A DNA stretch of 64,000 nucleotides from Parapedobacter sp051400755 (GCF_051400755.1 NZ_JBLFFL010000003.1:248001-312000), one strand, 5' to 3'. Numbered from the stretch's first letter, positions 1-8,622 are shown. Numbers and translations are program-made. The notes: generated by a model not told the origin, from the letters alone.

Positions 1-673
1 TCTCGTCGAGGTTCACCTTTTTGACATAAGGCTGCAGTTTATACAAATCGATCGCACGCATATAACCATCCATACGGTCGCGCATTTGGGTCTGGGAAGA
101 ATACAACGTTACCAGGGCGATGCGCTTATACCCTTGCTGCGCAAGATGTACCGTAGCATCAAACGCCCCCCTAACATTATCCGAAACTACGTAACTCGTG
201 TTCAGCCCCGGGATGTACCGGTCAAACAATACCACCGGCAATTGATTGCTTAATAAAGACTCAACCGTATCGCGAACCCCCTCCGACGGTGTGATAATGT
301 ACCCATCCACATGCCGATCGCGGAAAAGTTCAATCAGCTCGACCGTTTTATTGGGTTTGTTTTCGGTACTGCAATAAATGATCCGGTATCCTTTGCTGTA
401 GGCCTTTGCCTCTATCAGCCGCGCAATATTGGCAAAGAATGGGTTGGAGATGTCTTCGATCACCAAACCGATGATCTTGGTCTTGCCTGTCCGCAGACTC
501 TTGGCCAGCTCATTGGGCTTATACCCCACTTTCTGCACATGCTCCAATACGCGTTTGGTCAACCCTTCGCTGATACGTTTTTCTTTCGCCTTGCCATTGA
601 GAATAAAAGACACCGTGGTAACCGATACACCGAGGTCTTTTGCAATGTCACTGATCAATATTTTCTTCTTCAT
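1..673 (-). CDS. LacI-family transcriptional regulator (3' end beyond the window)
   Basis: DNA-binding repressor or activator of the LacI/GalR family. About 224 residues are visible; the C-terminus lies beyond the left edge. Reading the complement from the ATG at 671-673 gives MKKKILISDIAKDLGVSVTT, a classic LacI helix-turn-helix (residues about 5-25). It is followed by the hinge with KPNELAKSLRTGKTKIIGLV and the start of the periplasmic-binding-like effector domain (IEDISNPFFANIA, DGYIITPS, VVLFDRYIPG). It is divergent from the GH92 mannosidase gene, so the two probably form a regulator-target pair with mannose or a mannoside as effector (inference). A promoter matching the phylum consensus lies just upstream. 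Confidence 0.93.
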   Translation of the reverse strand, partial: MKKKILISDIAKDLGVSVTTVSFILNGKAKEKRISEGLTKRVLEHVQKVGYKPNELAKSLRTGKTKIIGLVIEDISNPFFANIARLIEAKAYSKGYRIIYCSTENKPNKTVELIELFRDRHVDGYIITPSEGVRDTVESLLSNQLPVVLFDRYIPGLNTSYVVSDNVRGAFDATVHLAQQGYKRIALVTLYSSQTQMRDRMDGYMRAIDLYKLQPYVKKVNLDE

Positions 674-706
674 TTAGCAAATACAGCTTAATGTTTAGCA
701 TTCGGG

Positions 707-740
707 CAAACCTATCGAATTTTCATCGAAGTCAGGCAAA
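707..740 (-). promoter_or_regulatory. Promoter of the LacI-type regulator
   Basis: On the minus strand there is a perfect Bacteroidetes -7 box, TAGGTTTG (707-714), and a TTTG -33 box (737-740) separated by 22 bases. Transcription would start a few bases downstream, leaving a leader of about 30 bases before the ATG at 673. It lies within the 143-bp region between the two divergent start codons, so a LacI operator is likely here, although no convincing palindrome was seen. Confidence 0.6.
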
Positions 741-755
741 ATAATCAAAAAATCA

Positions 756-786
756 TTTGCATCTTCATATAATCAAGGTAGCTTTA
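756..786 (+). promoter_or_regulatory. Probable promoter of the GH92 gene
   Basis: TTTG (756-759), 19 bases, then TAGCTTTA (779-786), which differs from TAnnTTTG only in the last base. The spacing is right for a Bacteroidetes -33/-7 pair. Transcription would begin near 790, which excludes the TTG at 757 as start codon and supports the ATG at 817. Confidence 0.5.
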
Positions 787-816
787 CCGGCAGTTATACA
801 ATTAACCTTATTAAAC

Positions 817-3057
817 ATGCTAATGCGTTTAAGCACTTTCATCTTGTTCTTGGGGCTGGCGCTTCCTTCACGGGCCCAAGATTCATTGATTGCCTATGTC
901 GACCCGTTTATTGGCACGGGCGGCCATGGTCATACGTTTCCGGGAGCAACCGTTCCCTTCGGGATGGTGCAGCTAAGTCCCGACAATGGGCGCAATGGCT
1001 GGGACTGGTGCAGCGGGTATCACTACAGCGATAGTTTAATCGCGGGGTTTAGCCACACACACCTCAGCGGTACGGGCATCGGCGATTGGTTGGACATATC
1101 GGTGATGCCGCTTACCGCCCCGCTTGATGATACGACTAAGAGCATTAAAATACGCTTCAGCCACGACAACGAACAGGCCTCCCCCGGATACTATCAGGTC
1201 ACACTGGACAACGGCATCAAGGTTGCGCTGACAGCCACCGAGCGAACCGGCTTCCACCGCTACACCTATCCCCAAGGCGTGAAGCCGGTGATCCGCTTTG
1301 ACCTGGCCTTCCGCCAAAACTGGGATAACCCCACCGAAACGCACGTGAGCGTCCTCAACGACAGCACACTGATCGGCTACCGCTATTCCACCGGCTGGGC
1401 GAAGGTACAACGCGTCTATTTCGCCGCGCGCACCTCTAAGGCGTTTATAAAAACCGTTCTCAGCGACGGGCAGTCGGCATCCGATATGATCGACATGACG
1501 GAAACATACGACGAGGGCCAAGGGGTGTCTGCCCAGCTTCTTTTCGAAAACACTGCGGACAATACCGTGGAGTTGAAAGTCGCGTTATCCATGACCAGCT
1601 ATCAAAAGGCATTGGAGGAGTTGAACCAAGCAGGAGGGCGGACCTTCGATGATGTGCACACATCGGCAGAAGATCAGTGGGAAAAGGAATTGCAAAAAAT
1701 TAAAATCAATTCAACCGATACCGCGTTGAAACGGATCTTTTACACGGCACTGTACCATACCGCCATATCACCTACCCTATATTCGGATGCTGACGGCGAA
1801 TATAAAAATGCCAAAGACGACACACACACCATGCCCGCTGGTGCCAACCGTTATACGCTCTTTTCGCTTTGGGACACCTTCCGTGCGCTGAACCCGCTGT
1901 TTACGCTCACACAGCCCGAAAAATATACGGACATGCTCAACAGCATGCTAACGTTCCATGACGAAAACGGCCTGCTTCCGGTTTGGGACCTCAGTACGTG
2001 GGAGACCAATACCATGACCGGCTATCATGCCATCCCGGTATTGGCCGATGCTCTGCTGAAAGACTGGCCCGGCGTGGATGCCGAACGCGCATACCAAGCC
2101 ATGCTCAAAAGCGCACACCAGGACATCCGCGGTGTACCGGATTATATCCAGTACGGTTATCTGCCGCAAGATAAAGCCGGGGGCAGTGTCACCGTCACCT
2201 TGGAATACGCTTTCGACGACTGGTGCATCGCCCAAGTGGCCAAAAAATTGGGTAAAACCGCCGATTATGCCACGTTCATGAACCGATCCAAATCCTACGC
2301 GCAGTTATTTGACAAGGAAACGGGATTCATGCGCGCCAAAAAGAGCGATGGTCAATTCGTTGAGCCTTTTGATCCTTTCTGGTCGGAACACGATTTGGAT
2401 AAAAGTCAGTACATCGAGGGCAATGCCTGGCAGCATTCATTCTTTGTCCCCCATGATGTACAAGGATTGGCTGGTCTATACGGCGGCAATGCAGGACTGA
2501 GCAAGAAGCTCGACGAATTGTTCGCCGCCCCTTCGGAGATGCATGGCGAAAACGTCTCGCCCGATGCGAGCGGCTTCATCGGCCAGTATGCGCATGGCAA
2601 TGAACCCAGCCATCATATCGCCTATATGTATAGCTACATTGGCGAGGCGTGGAAGACCCAAGAGCGGGTGCGTCAGGTAGTGGATTCCATGTACCATGAC
2701 GGTCCCGACGGCTATGCGGGCAATGAGGATGCCGGGCAAATGAGCGCTTGGGCGGTTTGGAGCATCGCCGGGCTATACCCTGCCAATCCCGCCAGCGGCG
2801 AATATGTATTTGGAAGTCCTCTAGCGGATGAAACCACTTTTGAATTGCCCAACGGCAAACAGTTTGTGATCCGCACGGTCAATGGCAGTTCCAAAAACAG
2901 CTATATTCAATCCATTACGCTAAACGGCAAACCTTATGAAAACACCTACCTGCGGCATCAAGAGCTGCTCAGCGGAGGTGAACTGGTCTTTAAAATGGGA
3001 CCCAAACCCAGTAAACGCTATGGCCGCAAACCGGAAACTTGGCCCACGTCAGGCTAA
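817..3057 (+). CDS. Secreted GH92 family alpha-mannosidase
   Basis: Calcium-dependent inverting exo-alpha-mannosidase of glycoside hydrolase family 92, acting on mannose-containing glycans such as N-glycans or yeast mannan. The 746-residue protein starts with a signal peptide (residues 1-20, ending PSRA). It carries the GH92 hallmark FIGTGGHGHTFPGATVPFG at about residues 31-49 and, in the C-terminal catalytic (alpha/alpha)6 part, HGNEPSHHIAYMY and GNEDAGQMSAW, which contain the expected acid/base residues. The length fits the family. The reading frame could open at a TTG at 757, but that would put 20 residues before the signal peptide and lies inside the promoter, so ATG 817 is chosen. It is divergent from the LacI regulator. 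Linkage specificity cannot be read from sequence. The stop codon overlaps that of the convergent gene that follows. Confidence 0.93.
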   Translation: MLMRLSTFILFLGLALPSRAQDSLIAYVDPFIGTGGHGHTFPGATVPFGMVQLSPDNGRNGWDWCSGYHYSDSLIAGFSHTHLSGTGIGDWLDISVMPLTAPLDDTTKSIKIRFSHDNEQASPGYYQVTLDNGIKVALTATERTGFHRYTYPQGVKPVIRFDLAFRQNWDNPTETHVSVLNDSTLIGYRYSTGWAKVQRVYFAARTSKAFIKTVLSDGQSASDMIDMTETYDEGQGVSAQLLFENTADNTVELKVALSMTSYQKALEELNQAGGRTFDDVHTSAEDQWEKELQKIKINSTDTALKRIFYTALYHTAISPTLYSDADGEYKNAKDDTHTMPAGANRYTLFSLWDTFRALNPLFTLTQPEKYTDMLNSMLTFHDENGLLPVWDLSTWETNTMTGYHAIPVLADALLKDWPGVDAERAYQAMLKSAHQDIRGVPDYIQYGYLPQDKAGGSVTVTLEYAFDDWCIAQVAKKLGKTADYATFMNRSKSYAQLFDKETGFMRAKKSDGQFVEPFDPFWSEHDLDKSQYIEGNAWQHSFFVPHDVQGLAGLYGGNAGLSKKLDELFAAPSEMHGENVSPDASGFIGQYAHGNEPSHHIAYMYSYIGEAWKTQERVRQVVDSMYHDGPDGYAGNEDAGQMSAWAVWSIAGLYPANPASGEYVFGSPLADETTFELPNGKQFVIRTVNGSSKNSYIQSITLNGKPYENTYLRHQELLSGGELVFKMGPKPSKRYGRKPETWPTSG

Positions 3058-3617
3058 AATCGGTAGCCCGCGCCCACTTCGAGGTAGTTCAGGTTGGGAT
3101 AGCCGGATTCAACGATCAACCCCTGGTAGGCCATATTCAGCTCGAACCGTTGGTTGAATGCATAGCCGATCGCGGGATTCAATGCTACGCCGAAAAGACG
3201 GTTTAGCCCGTTGTACCCCCCACCGATGTTGAATTCCAGGTAAACGGCGTTGTCGCCCGTCGGGTCGCTGGCTGTGGCCCGCCAGCCCTTGTCGAATAGG
3301 TTGATCCGATGCCCGGCCATGACATACACTGAGCTGATGTTGTCATATTTCCCCTGGTCGAAGACGCTGAAAAAAGGCCCGTCCTCCGGTCCCGTATGAG
3401 TAGCCTTCGCCGTGAACAGGAAACGATTTCCATTGGCCTGGTCGGTCGGCAAGAGCCACTTGAAGTGCCCGCTTAATCCGAAACGGTAGTTTTCTGTATG
3501 ATAATGCCCAAGCAGGCCGATAGCAAACCGGTGCCTAGGATCTGGTTTATCCCGGCTGAAAGTCGCACTGTAAAACAACAATAAAACGACTGTAATAATA
3601 GCGGTTTTCATAGGCAA
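3054..3617 (-). CDS. Small outer-membrane beta-barrel-like protein
   Basis: 187-residue exported protein of unknown function. It has a signal peptide (about residues 1-21), then alternating hydrophobic/polar stretches rich in Gly, Tyr and Phe (HRFAIGLLGHYHTENYRFGL, AVYLEFNIGGGYNGL, FELNMAYQGLIVES), and ends in GAGYRF. A terminal aromatic residue is typical of outer-membrane barrels, and the size suggests 8 strands. The ATG at 3617 or the one two codons later (3611) could be used. Its stop codon shares four bases with that of the convergent GH92 gene. It lies 109 bases downstream of pnp, beyond the pnp terminator, so it is probably transcribed separately. No specific family is recognised. Confidence 0.7.
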   Translation of the reverse strand: MPMKTAIITVVLLLFYSATFSRDKPDPRHRFAIGLLGHYHTENYRFGLSGHFKWLLPTDQANGNRFLFTAKATHTGPEDGPFFSVFDQGKYDNISSVYVMAGHRINLFDKGWRATASDPTGDNAVYLEFNIGGGYNGLNRLFGVALNPAIGYAFNQRFELNMAYQGLIVESGYPNLNYLEVGAGYRF

Positions 3618-3663
3618 ATGATTTGATACCCTAAAATGGTCGTCATACCACGCCGTAAAAGTA

Positions 3664-3702
3664 ACAAAAAAAACCGGATACCCTCGTTTCGGATATCCGG
3701 TT
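3664..3702 (-). terminator. Intrinsic terminator of pnp
   Basis: On the minus strand the arm AACCGGATA (3694-3702) pairs perfectly with TATCCGGTT (3672-3680) and is followed directly by a run of T residues (3664-3671). It lies 24 bases after the pnp stop codon. Confidence 0.9.
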
Positions 3703-3726
3703 CTATTATATGCCCGTTATGAGCGT

Positions 3727-5877
3727 TTAAGCCTCGTTTTTCTCCGGCCTGGGCAGCAATGCCTTACGCGAAAGCTTCAGCTTGCCCTGCTTATCGACAT
3801 CCATTAGTTTGACCTTCACGATATCGCCCACATTGAAGATGCCATCCATGGTTTCAAACCGTTTCCAGTCGATTTCAGAGATGTGCAACAAACCGTCCTT
3901 ACCTGGTATGATCTCGATAAATGCACCGAACGGCATAATGGATTTCACCTTCCCTTCATATACTTCGCCTACTTCGGGCTTGGCCGCGATGGCTTTGATA
4001 CGGCGTACAGCGTCATCGATGGATGCTTTATCATCAGCAAACACCTGCACGACACCTTTATTATCCACTTCTTCAATAGCGATGGTAGCCCCGGTCTCCC
4101 GTTGCATTTCCTGAATGATCTTGCCGCCGGGTCCGATCACTGCACCGATAAATTCCTTGTCGATGGTGAAGCTGACAATGCGCGGCGCATGTGGCTTGTA
4201 ATCGGCTCGCGGTTCTGCAAGCGTCTTCGTCATCTCATTAAGGATATGCAACCGTGCTTCCCGCGCCTGGTCCAATGCTTGGGTAAGCATCTCCCATTTC
4301 AATCCATGGATCTTTAGGTCCATCTGACAGCCCACGATGCCTTTTGCCGTACCCGTTACTTTGAAATCCATATCGCCCAGGTGATCTTCATCACCCAGAA
4401 TATCGCTCAAGATGGCGTATTTGCCCGTCTTTTCATCGGTGATCAACCCCATCGCAATACCCGAAACCGGAGCTTTGATCTTCACGCCGGCATCCATCAG
4501 TGCCAATGTACCGGCACATACCGTAGCCATAGACGATGATCCGTTGGATTCGAGGATATCCGAAACGATCCGGATCGTATACGGGTTTTCCTCACCGGTA
4601 GGCAGCACCTGTTTCAACGAACGCATGGCCAGGTTGCCATGGCCTACCTCGCGGCGGCCAGGGCCTCTGTTCGGACGCACCTCTCCGGTTGAAAACGCCG
4701 GAAAATTATAGTGGAGGATGAACTTGTTATATCCGTGGATAAACGCTCCATCAATCATTTGCTCGTCGTCTTTCGCGCCCAAGGTCACTGATGTGAGCGA
4801 CTGCGTTTCGCCGCGCGTAAATACCGCCGACCCATGGGCCGCAGGCAGGTAATCCACCTCGCTCCATATCGGGCGTACGGTACGTACATCCCGACCATCG
4901 AGGCGAATGCCTTCATCCAGGATCAAGTTGCGCACCGCCTCAGCCTGTACATCGTGATAATACTTTTTGATCAAAAATGCCGTATCGTCATCGATTTCCC
5001 CTTCACCAAACGCCGCTTCTACAAACGCAGCGCCGATCTCCTTAAACTGCTCACTGCGTTCATGCTTAGCTGAGGCAGACTTGGCCACGGCATACACCTG
5101 ATCGTATGTGGCCGCGAAGATCTGCTCGCGCAATTCGGGGTTGCTCGGTTCATGATGATATTCACGCTTGGCCGTCTTTCCAACCAGCTGTGCCAGTTCC
5201 ACCTGGGCGGCTACCTGCTTCTTGATGGCTTGATGCGCAAATTCGATGGCTTCCACCATCTCGGCTTCTGAAATCTCTTTGCACTCCCCTTCTACCATCA
5301 CGATGTCATTGGCAGAACCTGCGACGATAAACTCCAACGTTGCACGTTCCAGTTCGCTCATCAACGGGTTGACCACCAGCTGCCCGTCAACCTTGGCTAC
5401 ACGCACCTCCGATATCGGTCCGTTGAACGGAATGTCAGATACTGCAATGGCTGCCGAAGCAGCTAATCCTGCCAATGCATCCGGCATGATGTCTTTATCT
5501 GCTGATATCAAAGAAATCATGACCTGCGTGTCGGCGTGGTAATCTTCAGGGAATAAGGGCCGCAATGCCCGGTCTACCAACCGCGAAATGAGGATCTCAT
5601 AATCGGATAAGCGCGCTTCGCGGCGTAAAAATCCACCCGGAATACGCCCGGTAGCGGCATATTTCTCTTGATAATCTACCGAAAGCGGCAAGAAATCCAC
5701 TCCGGGTTTAGCTTCCTGCGCGGAAACCACTGTGGCGAGCAGCATGGTTTTCCCCTGCTTCACCACCACCGAACCGTCCGCTTGCTTGGCCAACTTTCCG
5801 GTGGAAATCTCGATTTGGCGACCTGCGCCCATATCGATTGTTGTTTTGAATTCGTTGTAACTCATTGTTGTTTTCAT
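3727..5877 (-). CDS. pnp: Polyribonucleotide nucleotidyltransferase (PNPase)
   Basis: Phosphorolytic 3'-to-5' exoribonuclease that degrades mRNA to nucleoside diphosphates and can add 3' tails. The 716 residues match the family: first RNase PH domain (about 10-145, with KQADGSVVVKQGKTMLLATV), alpha-helical linker, second RNase PH domain (about 330-480, with DGRDVRTVRPI and GPGRREVGHGNLA), KH domain (GPGGKIIQEMQ, about 560-620) and a C-terminal S1 domain (EGKVKSIMPFGAFIEI, about 635-705). It lies downstream of rpsO, the classic bacterial order, but a terminator and a separate promoter lie between them. The start is either the ATG at 5877 or the one four codons later (5865), giving MSYNEFKTTIDMG; no strong ribosome-binding site decides this. 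A 7-bp hairpin sits immediately upstream. Confidence 0.97.
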   Translation of the reverse strand: MKTTMSYNEFKTTIDMGAGRQIEISTGKLAKQADGSVVVKQGKTMLLATVVSAQEAKPGVDFLPLSVDYQEKYAATGRIPGGFLRREARLSDYEILISRLVDRALRPLFPEDYHADTQVMISLISADKDIMPDALAGLAASAAIAVSDIPFNGPISEVRVAKVDGQLVVNPLMSELERATLEFIVAGSANDIVMVEGECKEISEAEMVEAIEFAHQAIKKQVAAQVELAQLVGKTAKREYHHEPSNPELREQIFAATYDQVYAVAKSASAKHERSEQFKEIGAAFVEAAFGEGEIDDDTAFLIKKYYHDVQAEAVRNLILDEGIRLDGRDVRTVRPIWSEVDYLPAAHGSAVFTRGETQSLTSVTLGAKDDEQMIDGAFIHGYNKFILHYNFPAFSTGEVRPNRGPGRREVGHGNLAMRSLKQVLPTGEENPYTIRIVSDILESNGSSSMATVCAGTLALMDAGVKIKAPVSGIAMGLITDEKTGKYAILSDILGDEDHLGDMDFKVTGTAKGIVGCQMDLKIHGLKWEMLTQALDQAREARLHILNEMTKTLAEPRADYKPHAPRIVSFTIDKEFIGAVIGPGGKIIQEMQRETGATIAIEEVDNKGVVQVFADDKASIDDAVRRIKAIAAKPEVGEVYEGKVKSIMPFGAFIEIIPGKDGLLHISEIDWKRFETMDGIFNVGDIVKVKLMDVDKQGKLKLSRKALLPRPEKNEA

Positions 5878-5881
5878 TCGA

Positions 5882-5907
5882 TATGCCGTTCATCTTTATG
5901 CGGCATA
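5882..5907 (-). promoter_or_regulatory. Leader hairpin directly before the pnp start
   Basis: TATGCCG (5882-5888) and CGGCATA (5901-5907) are perfectly complementary with a 12-base loop. The hairpin ends four bases before the first possible pnp start codon and so occupies the ribosome-binding region. In E. coli, pnp is autoregulated through a leader stem-loop; a similar role here is inference. Confidence 0.5.
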
Positions 5908-5939
5908 CCATTGCTATATTAGACTTTTTAAACTTGGCA

Positions 5940-5947
5940 CAAACTTA
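5940..5947 (-). promoter_or_regulatory. -7 box of the pnp promoter
   Basis: The minus strand reads TAAGTTTG, a perfect TAnnTTTG element, 62 bases upstream of the pnp start. The -33 element is poor (TTCG at roughly the right distance), so the promoter is only moderately supported. Confidence 0.5.
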
Positions 5948-6021
5948 GATAAAATGCATAGTATTCACGAACACCATTTGAATAAATTTCGGTGCGCAAT
6001 ACTTTTGCATGCCCACCAAAA

Positions 6022-6051
6022 CAAAAAGCCATCTCCATAGTGGGGATGGCT
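6022..6051 (-). terminator. Intrinsic terminator of rpsO
   Basis: The minus strand carries AGCCATCCCC, a 5-base loop and GGAGATGGCT (one mismatch in ten pairs), followed by TTTTTGTTTT. It lies 23 bases after the rpsO stop codon and separates rpsO from pnp. Confidence 0.88.
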
Positions 6052-6074
6052 TCATTGAACATTTTACCTGAACG

Positions 6075-6353
6075 CTATTTAACAATATCGCGCAAGCCCA
6101 ACGCCTTGATAATGGCACGGTAGCGTTCGATGTCCTTGTTGTAAAGGTATTTCAACAAGGAGCGACGTTTACCCACCAACTTCTGCAATGAGCGCTGGGT
6201 AGCGAAGTCTTTCCTGTTCGATTTCAAGTGCCCCGTTAAATGAGCAATCCGTTTGGTGAACAACGCCACCTGGCCTTCGGCAGAACCCGTGTTGGCTGCC
6301 TCTCCGGCAAACTCGGCGAAGATACCCGCCTTGTACTCTTTACTTAAATACAT
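6075..6353 (-). CDS. rpsO: 30S ribosomal protein S15
   Basis: Primary 16S rRNA-binding protein of the small-subunit platform. The 92 residues are close to the usual 88-90. Recognisable S15 segments are GSAEGQVALFTKRIAHLTGHL, shown here in part as EGQVALFTKRIAHLT (about residues 26-40), LKSNRKDFATQRSL, and VGKRRSLLKYLYNKD followed by YRAIIKALGLR at the C-terminus. It has its own promoter and terminator, and pnp follows on the same strand. Confidence 0.98.
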   Translation of the reverse strand: MYLSKEYKAGIFAEFAGEAANTGSAEGQVALFTKRIAHLTGHLKSNRKDFATQRSLQKLVGKRRSLLKYLYNKDIERYRAIIKALGLRDIVK

Positions 6354-6397
6354 TACTTGAATAATATTAAAGCGTTAACAATAAAATTAATTGGCCA

Positions 6398-6429
6398 CAA
6401 AGGTACGTCGATTTTAGTTGGATTCCAAA
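6398..6429 (-). promoter_or_regulatory. Promoter of rpsO
   Basis: On the minus strand a TTTG -33 box (6426-6429), a 20-base spacer and a perfect -7 box TACCTTTG (6398-6405). This is one of the best consensus matches in the window. The predicted leader is about 40 bases. Confidence 0.8.
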
Positions 6430-6545
6430 TATTTTTGGCGGTGTAATTCAAGCGACTGCTCCTCAGCTGGGATCCGGTTCGCTTCGCTGCCGTCTCCAAG
6501 GCTTCGTCTGCCTGAATCGAACTTACGACCCCCACTGCGTCAACA

Positions 6546-7757
6546 TCACACCTTCACATAGATCCCCTTCCTATCCATCACATAGCAAATTACCCAGCAC
6601 AGCGCCAAAAACGCCAAGGCATAGCAAAACGATCCGACCTCGGGAGGCCCCGGCACTTGGGCGCATACATGGGTGTAAAACCACCCCAGGGGCGTGGTAT
6701 ACAACGTTTGACCCTTATCATCAACCCCGGTTTCGATACGCAGTAACCCGAGTAGCCGCGGCAGCACACCGCTCAACACAAAGATAAACAGGGGATTCTT
6801 GCCAAAGACATCGAAAAACCGTGTCAATGCATTCCGTATACGGAGCACTTCGATAAACCAAATCATGGTGCCAATGGCCATCAGCGCCAGCCCTGTCGTA
6901 TACAGCACATAAGAACTTGTCCATATCTTTTTATTGATGGGAAAAGCCAATCCCCAAAACAAACCCAGCAGCGAAAGCAATATGGCGACCACGAGAAGCC
7001 CGCCCAACATGCCATAGATCGGCTCACCGGAAAACCGGAGCCTCGGCCATAACCACGCCACCTGCCCCTGCAACCGGAGGTACCGACCCGTAAGGTATCC
7101 CAATACCACCTGCACGATCGCCGGCAGCGTGCTGACCAGTCCCTCGGGATCAAAAGGCACCCCCTCGCCCCTGTACAGGTGTGCAATACCCAATAGCTGC
7201 TGATCCACCGCCGTGCCAAACCACCCTTCCAGGCTATACGGATCGGCGCTCCCAAGCGTCGCACACAGCAGCCAGTACAGGAGCAAGATAAAAGCTGAAA
7301 CGCCAATAACCCATTTCTCCTTCAGGTAGTACACCATGATAGAAGCGAAGCAATACGCCAATGCGATGCGCTGCAAGACCCCGAAAATACGGATACCTCG
7401 ACTCGGATCGTCGGGGTTGATCCAATGCTTGAGTACCATAGACTCCCCTTGCCACTGCACGAAGGGCCACCAGTTGAGGAGCAATCCGATACCAAAGATC
7501 AGCACCGTCCGTTTCAGCACCTTCCTCCAAAAGAAAGCATCACCCGACTCGCGCAGGCGAGGGATCACGAAGGCCATCGCATTGCCCACCGCAAAAAGAA
7601 AAAACGGGAATACCAGGTCCGTAGGCGTGCAGCCATGCCAGTCGGCATGCGCCAAGGGCGGAAACAGGTGCGCCCAGCTTCCTGGATTGTTGACCAAAAT
7701 CATCAGTGCCACTGTGGCGCCGCGAAATACGTCAAGGGAATAATATCTTTTGTTCAT
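6546..7757 (-). CDS. NagX-like membrane acyltransferase (DUF5009 / heparan-alpha-glucosaminide N-acetyltransferase family)
   Basis: Polytopic inner-membrane protein (403 residues, roughly ten hydrophobic segments) of the COG4299 family, whose human member transfers acetyl groups to glucosamine ends of heparan sulfate. The family signature is clear at the N-terminus: YYSLDVFRGATVALMILVNN (residues 5-24), then HADWHGCTPTDLVFPFFLF (about 37-55) with the conserved HG.T..DLVFPFF block. In Bacteroidetes, relatives (often called NagX) occur with GlcNAc catabolic genes, and their substrate is not settled. It follows the methyltransferase gene by 21 bases, so the two probably form one transcript. About 190 bases separate it from rpsO. 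Confidence 0.85.
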   Translation of the reverse strand: MNKRYYSLDVFRGATVALMILVNNPGSWAHLFPPLAHADWHGCTPTDLVFPFFLFAVGNAMAFVIPRLRESGDAFFWRKVLKRTVLIFGIGLLLNWWPFVQWQGESMVLKHWINPDDPSRGIRIFGVLQRIALAYCFASIMVYYLKEKWVIGVSAFILLLYWLLCATLGSADPYSLEGWFGTAVDQQLLGIAHLYRGEGVPFDPEGLVSTLPAIVQVVLGYLTGRYLRLQGQVAWLWPRLRFSGEPIYGMLGGLLVVAILLSLLGLFWGLAFPINKKIWTSSYVLYTTGLALMAIGTMIWFIEVLRIRNALTRFFDVFGKNPLFIFVLSGVLPRLLGLLRIETGVDDKGQTLYTTPLGWFYTHVCAQVPGPPEVGSFCYALAFLALCWVICYVMDRKGIYVKV

Positions 7758-7778
7758 TTTTTGATCGATGGTCGATGA

Positions 7779-8549
7779 TTAGTCGCCGGTAATCCTACCA
7801 ATATAAAGCCTCGTCGTATAAGAAAGCCGAACGGTACCATTTTCTTGACACGTATTGAATAGCGCTGTCAATGCATTCAGCACATCGGGCAACGCAGGTG
7901 ACGATTCATTAGGCATATACGAATACGAAAGTGTCCGTCCCCGGAGTCGTTCAAATGTGAGGTGATCCACATGTGCAAACGCCCGATACAACGGCGTTAC
8001 CGGCGTAAAGAATGCCTGCACGTCAGAGGGGTTCATTTTGTGTTGACTTACCGCTAAGTAATCTACAGCATATTTCCGAATCAGCTGTTCGTATGATATT
8101 TCGAACACACTATCGGAGTTGCGGGTATTCCAGATGATGGCCACGTTGGCATTTCTCCCGCCTATGCGCAAAAACTCCGCCTTCGCCTTCTCCAAATCAA
8201 ACCAATGAAATGCCTGGGCGGATACGATGAGACTCACCGAGCCAGCCTCCAGGCCCGTCGACTCGGCAGTACCGTCGACAAATAGGCAATTGTCAAAGGC
8301 TGCCAATCGCCGAACGGCAAGCTGCCGCATAAACGGATTGGGCTCCACCACGTAAACCTTATTTCCCCAAGTGGCAATTTGTTCTGTGAAGATACCCGTC
8401 CCGGCGGCAATGTCGGCTATGGCCTGAGTAGCACGCAGGGTCGAATGAGCACGCAGAAACGCAATCAAATCCGATGGATAAGTCGGTCGAAACCTGTCAT
8501 AATTTTCAGCCCGGTCCGAAAACCGCGTTATATAATCTCCATTTGACAT
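7779..8549 (-). CDS. Class I SAM-dependent methyltransferase
   Basis: 256-residue soluble protein with a Rossmann-type SAM-binding core. Motif I is ADIAAGTGIFTEQIA (about residues 44-58), followed by the acidic strand-2 end VYVVEPN and motif VSLIVSAQAFHWFD (about 107-120), typical of the Methyltransf_11/25 group. The N-terminus FSDRAENYDRFRPTYP is common in this subfamily. The substrate is unknown. It heads an apparent two-gene transcript with the NagX-like acyltransferase. The upstream DNA carries two 19-bp palindromes, one of them directly before the start codon where a ribosome-binding site would normally be, so regulation by a DNA-binding protein or by RNA structure is likely. Confidence 0.9.
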   Translation of the reverse strand: MSNGDYITRFSDRAENYDRFRPTYPSDLIAFLRAHSTLRATQAIADIAAGTGIFTEQIATWGNKVYVVEPNPFMRQLAVRRLAAFDNCLFVDGTAESTGLEAGSVSLIVSAQAFHWFDLEKAKAEFLRIGGRNANVAIIWNTRNSDSVFEISYEQLIRKYAVDYLAVSQHKMNPSDVQAFFTPVTPLYRAFAHVDHLTFERLRGRTLSYSYMPNESSPALPDVLNALTALFNTCQENGTVRLSYTTRLYIGRITGD

Positions 8550-8552
8550 ACG

Positions 8553-8580
8553 TTCGCGTTTTTAACGCGAAGTAAAAGTA
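8553..8580 (-). promoter_or_regulatory. Palindrome plus likely -7 box upstream of the methyltransferase
   Basis: TTCGCGTT / AACGCGAA (8553-8560 and 8564-8571) is a perfect 8-bp inverted repeat around a 3-base centre, ending three bases before the ATG. Directly upstream on the minus strand lies TACTTTTA (8573-8580), close to TAnnTTTG, with a TTTC about 19 bases further up. The palindrome would thus cover the transcription start, as an operator would. As RNA it would form a hairpin that blocks translation initiation. Confidence 0.55.
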
Positions 8581-8622
8581 ATCGCTTTTTGCCAAAGCAG
8601 AAATGGAAAGTCGCATTAAATA

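Noticed and set aside
757..816. N-terminal extension of the GH92 protein from TTG 757
   Set aside because: It overlaps the likely -33/-7 elements and would bury the signal peptide 20 residues inside the protein.
6353..6535. 60-codon minus-strand frame upstream of rpsO
   Set aside because: It spans the well-defined rpsO promoter and ends at the rpsO start; no ribosome-binding site or known domain.
6480..6545. A complete tRNA gene
   Set aside because: Only a GTTCGATTC loop is present; the T-stem does not pair, and no anticodon or acceptor arm could be built.
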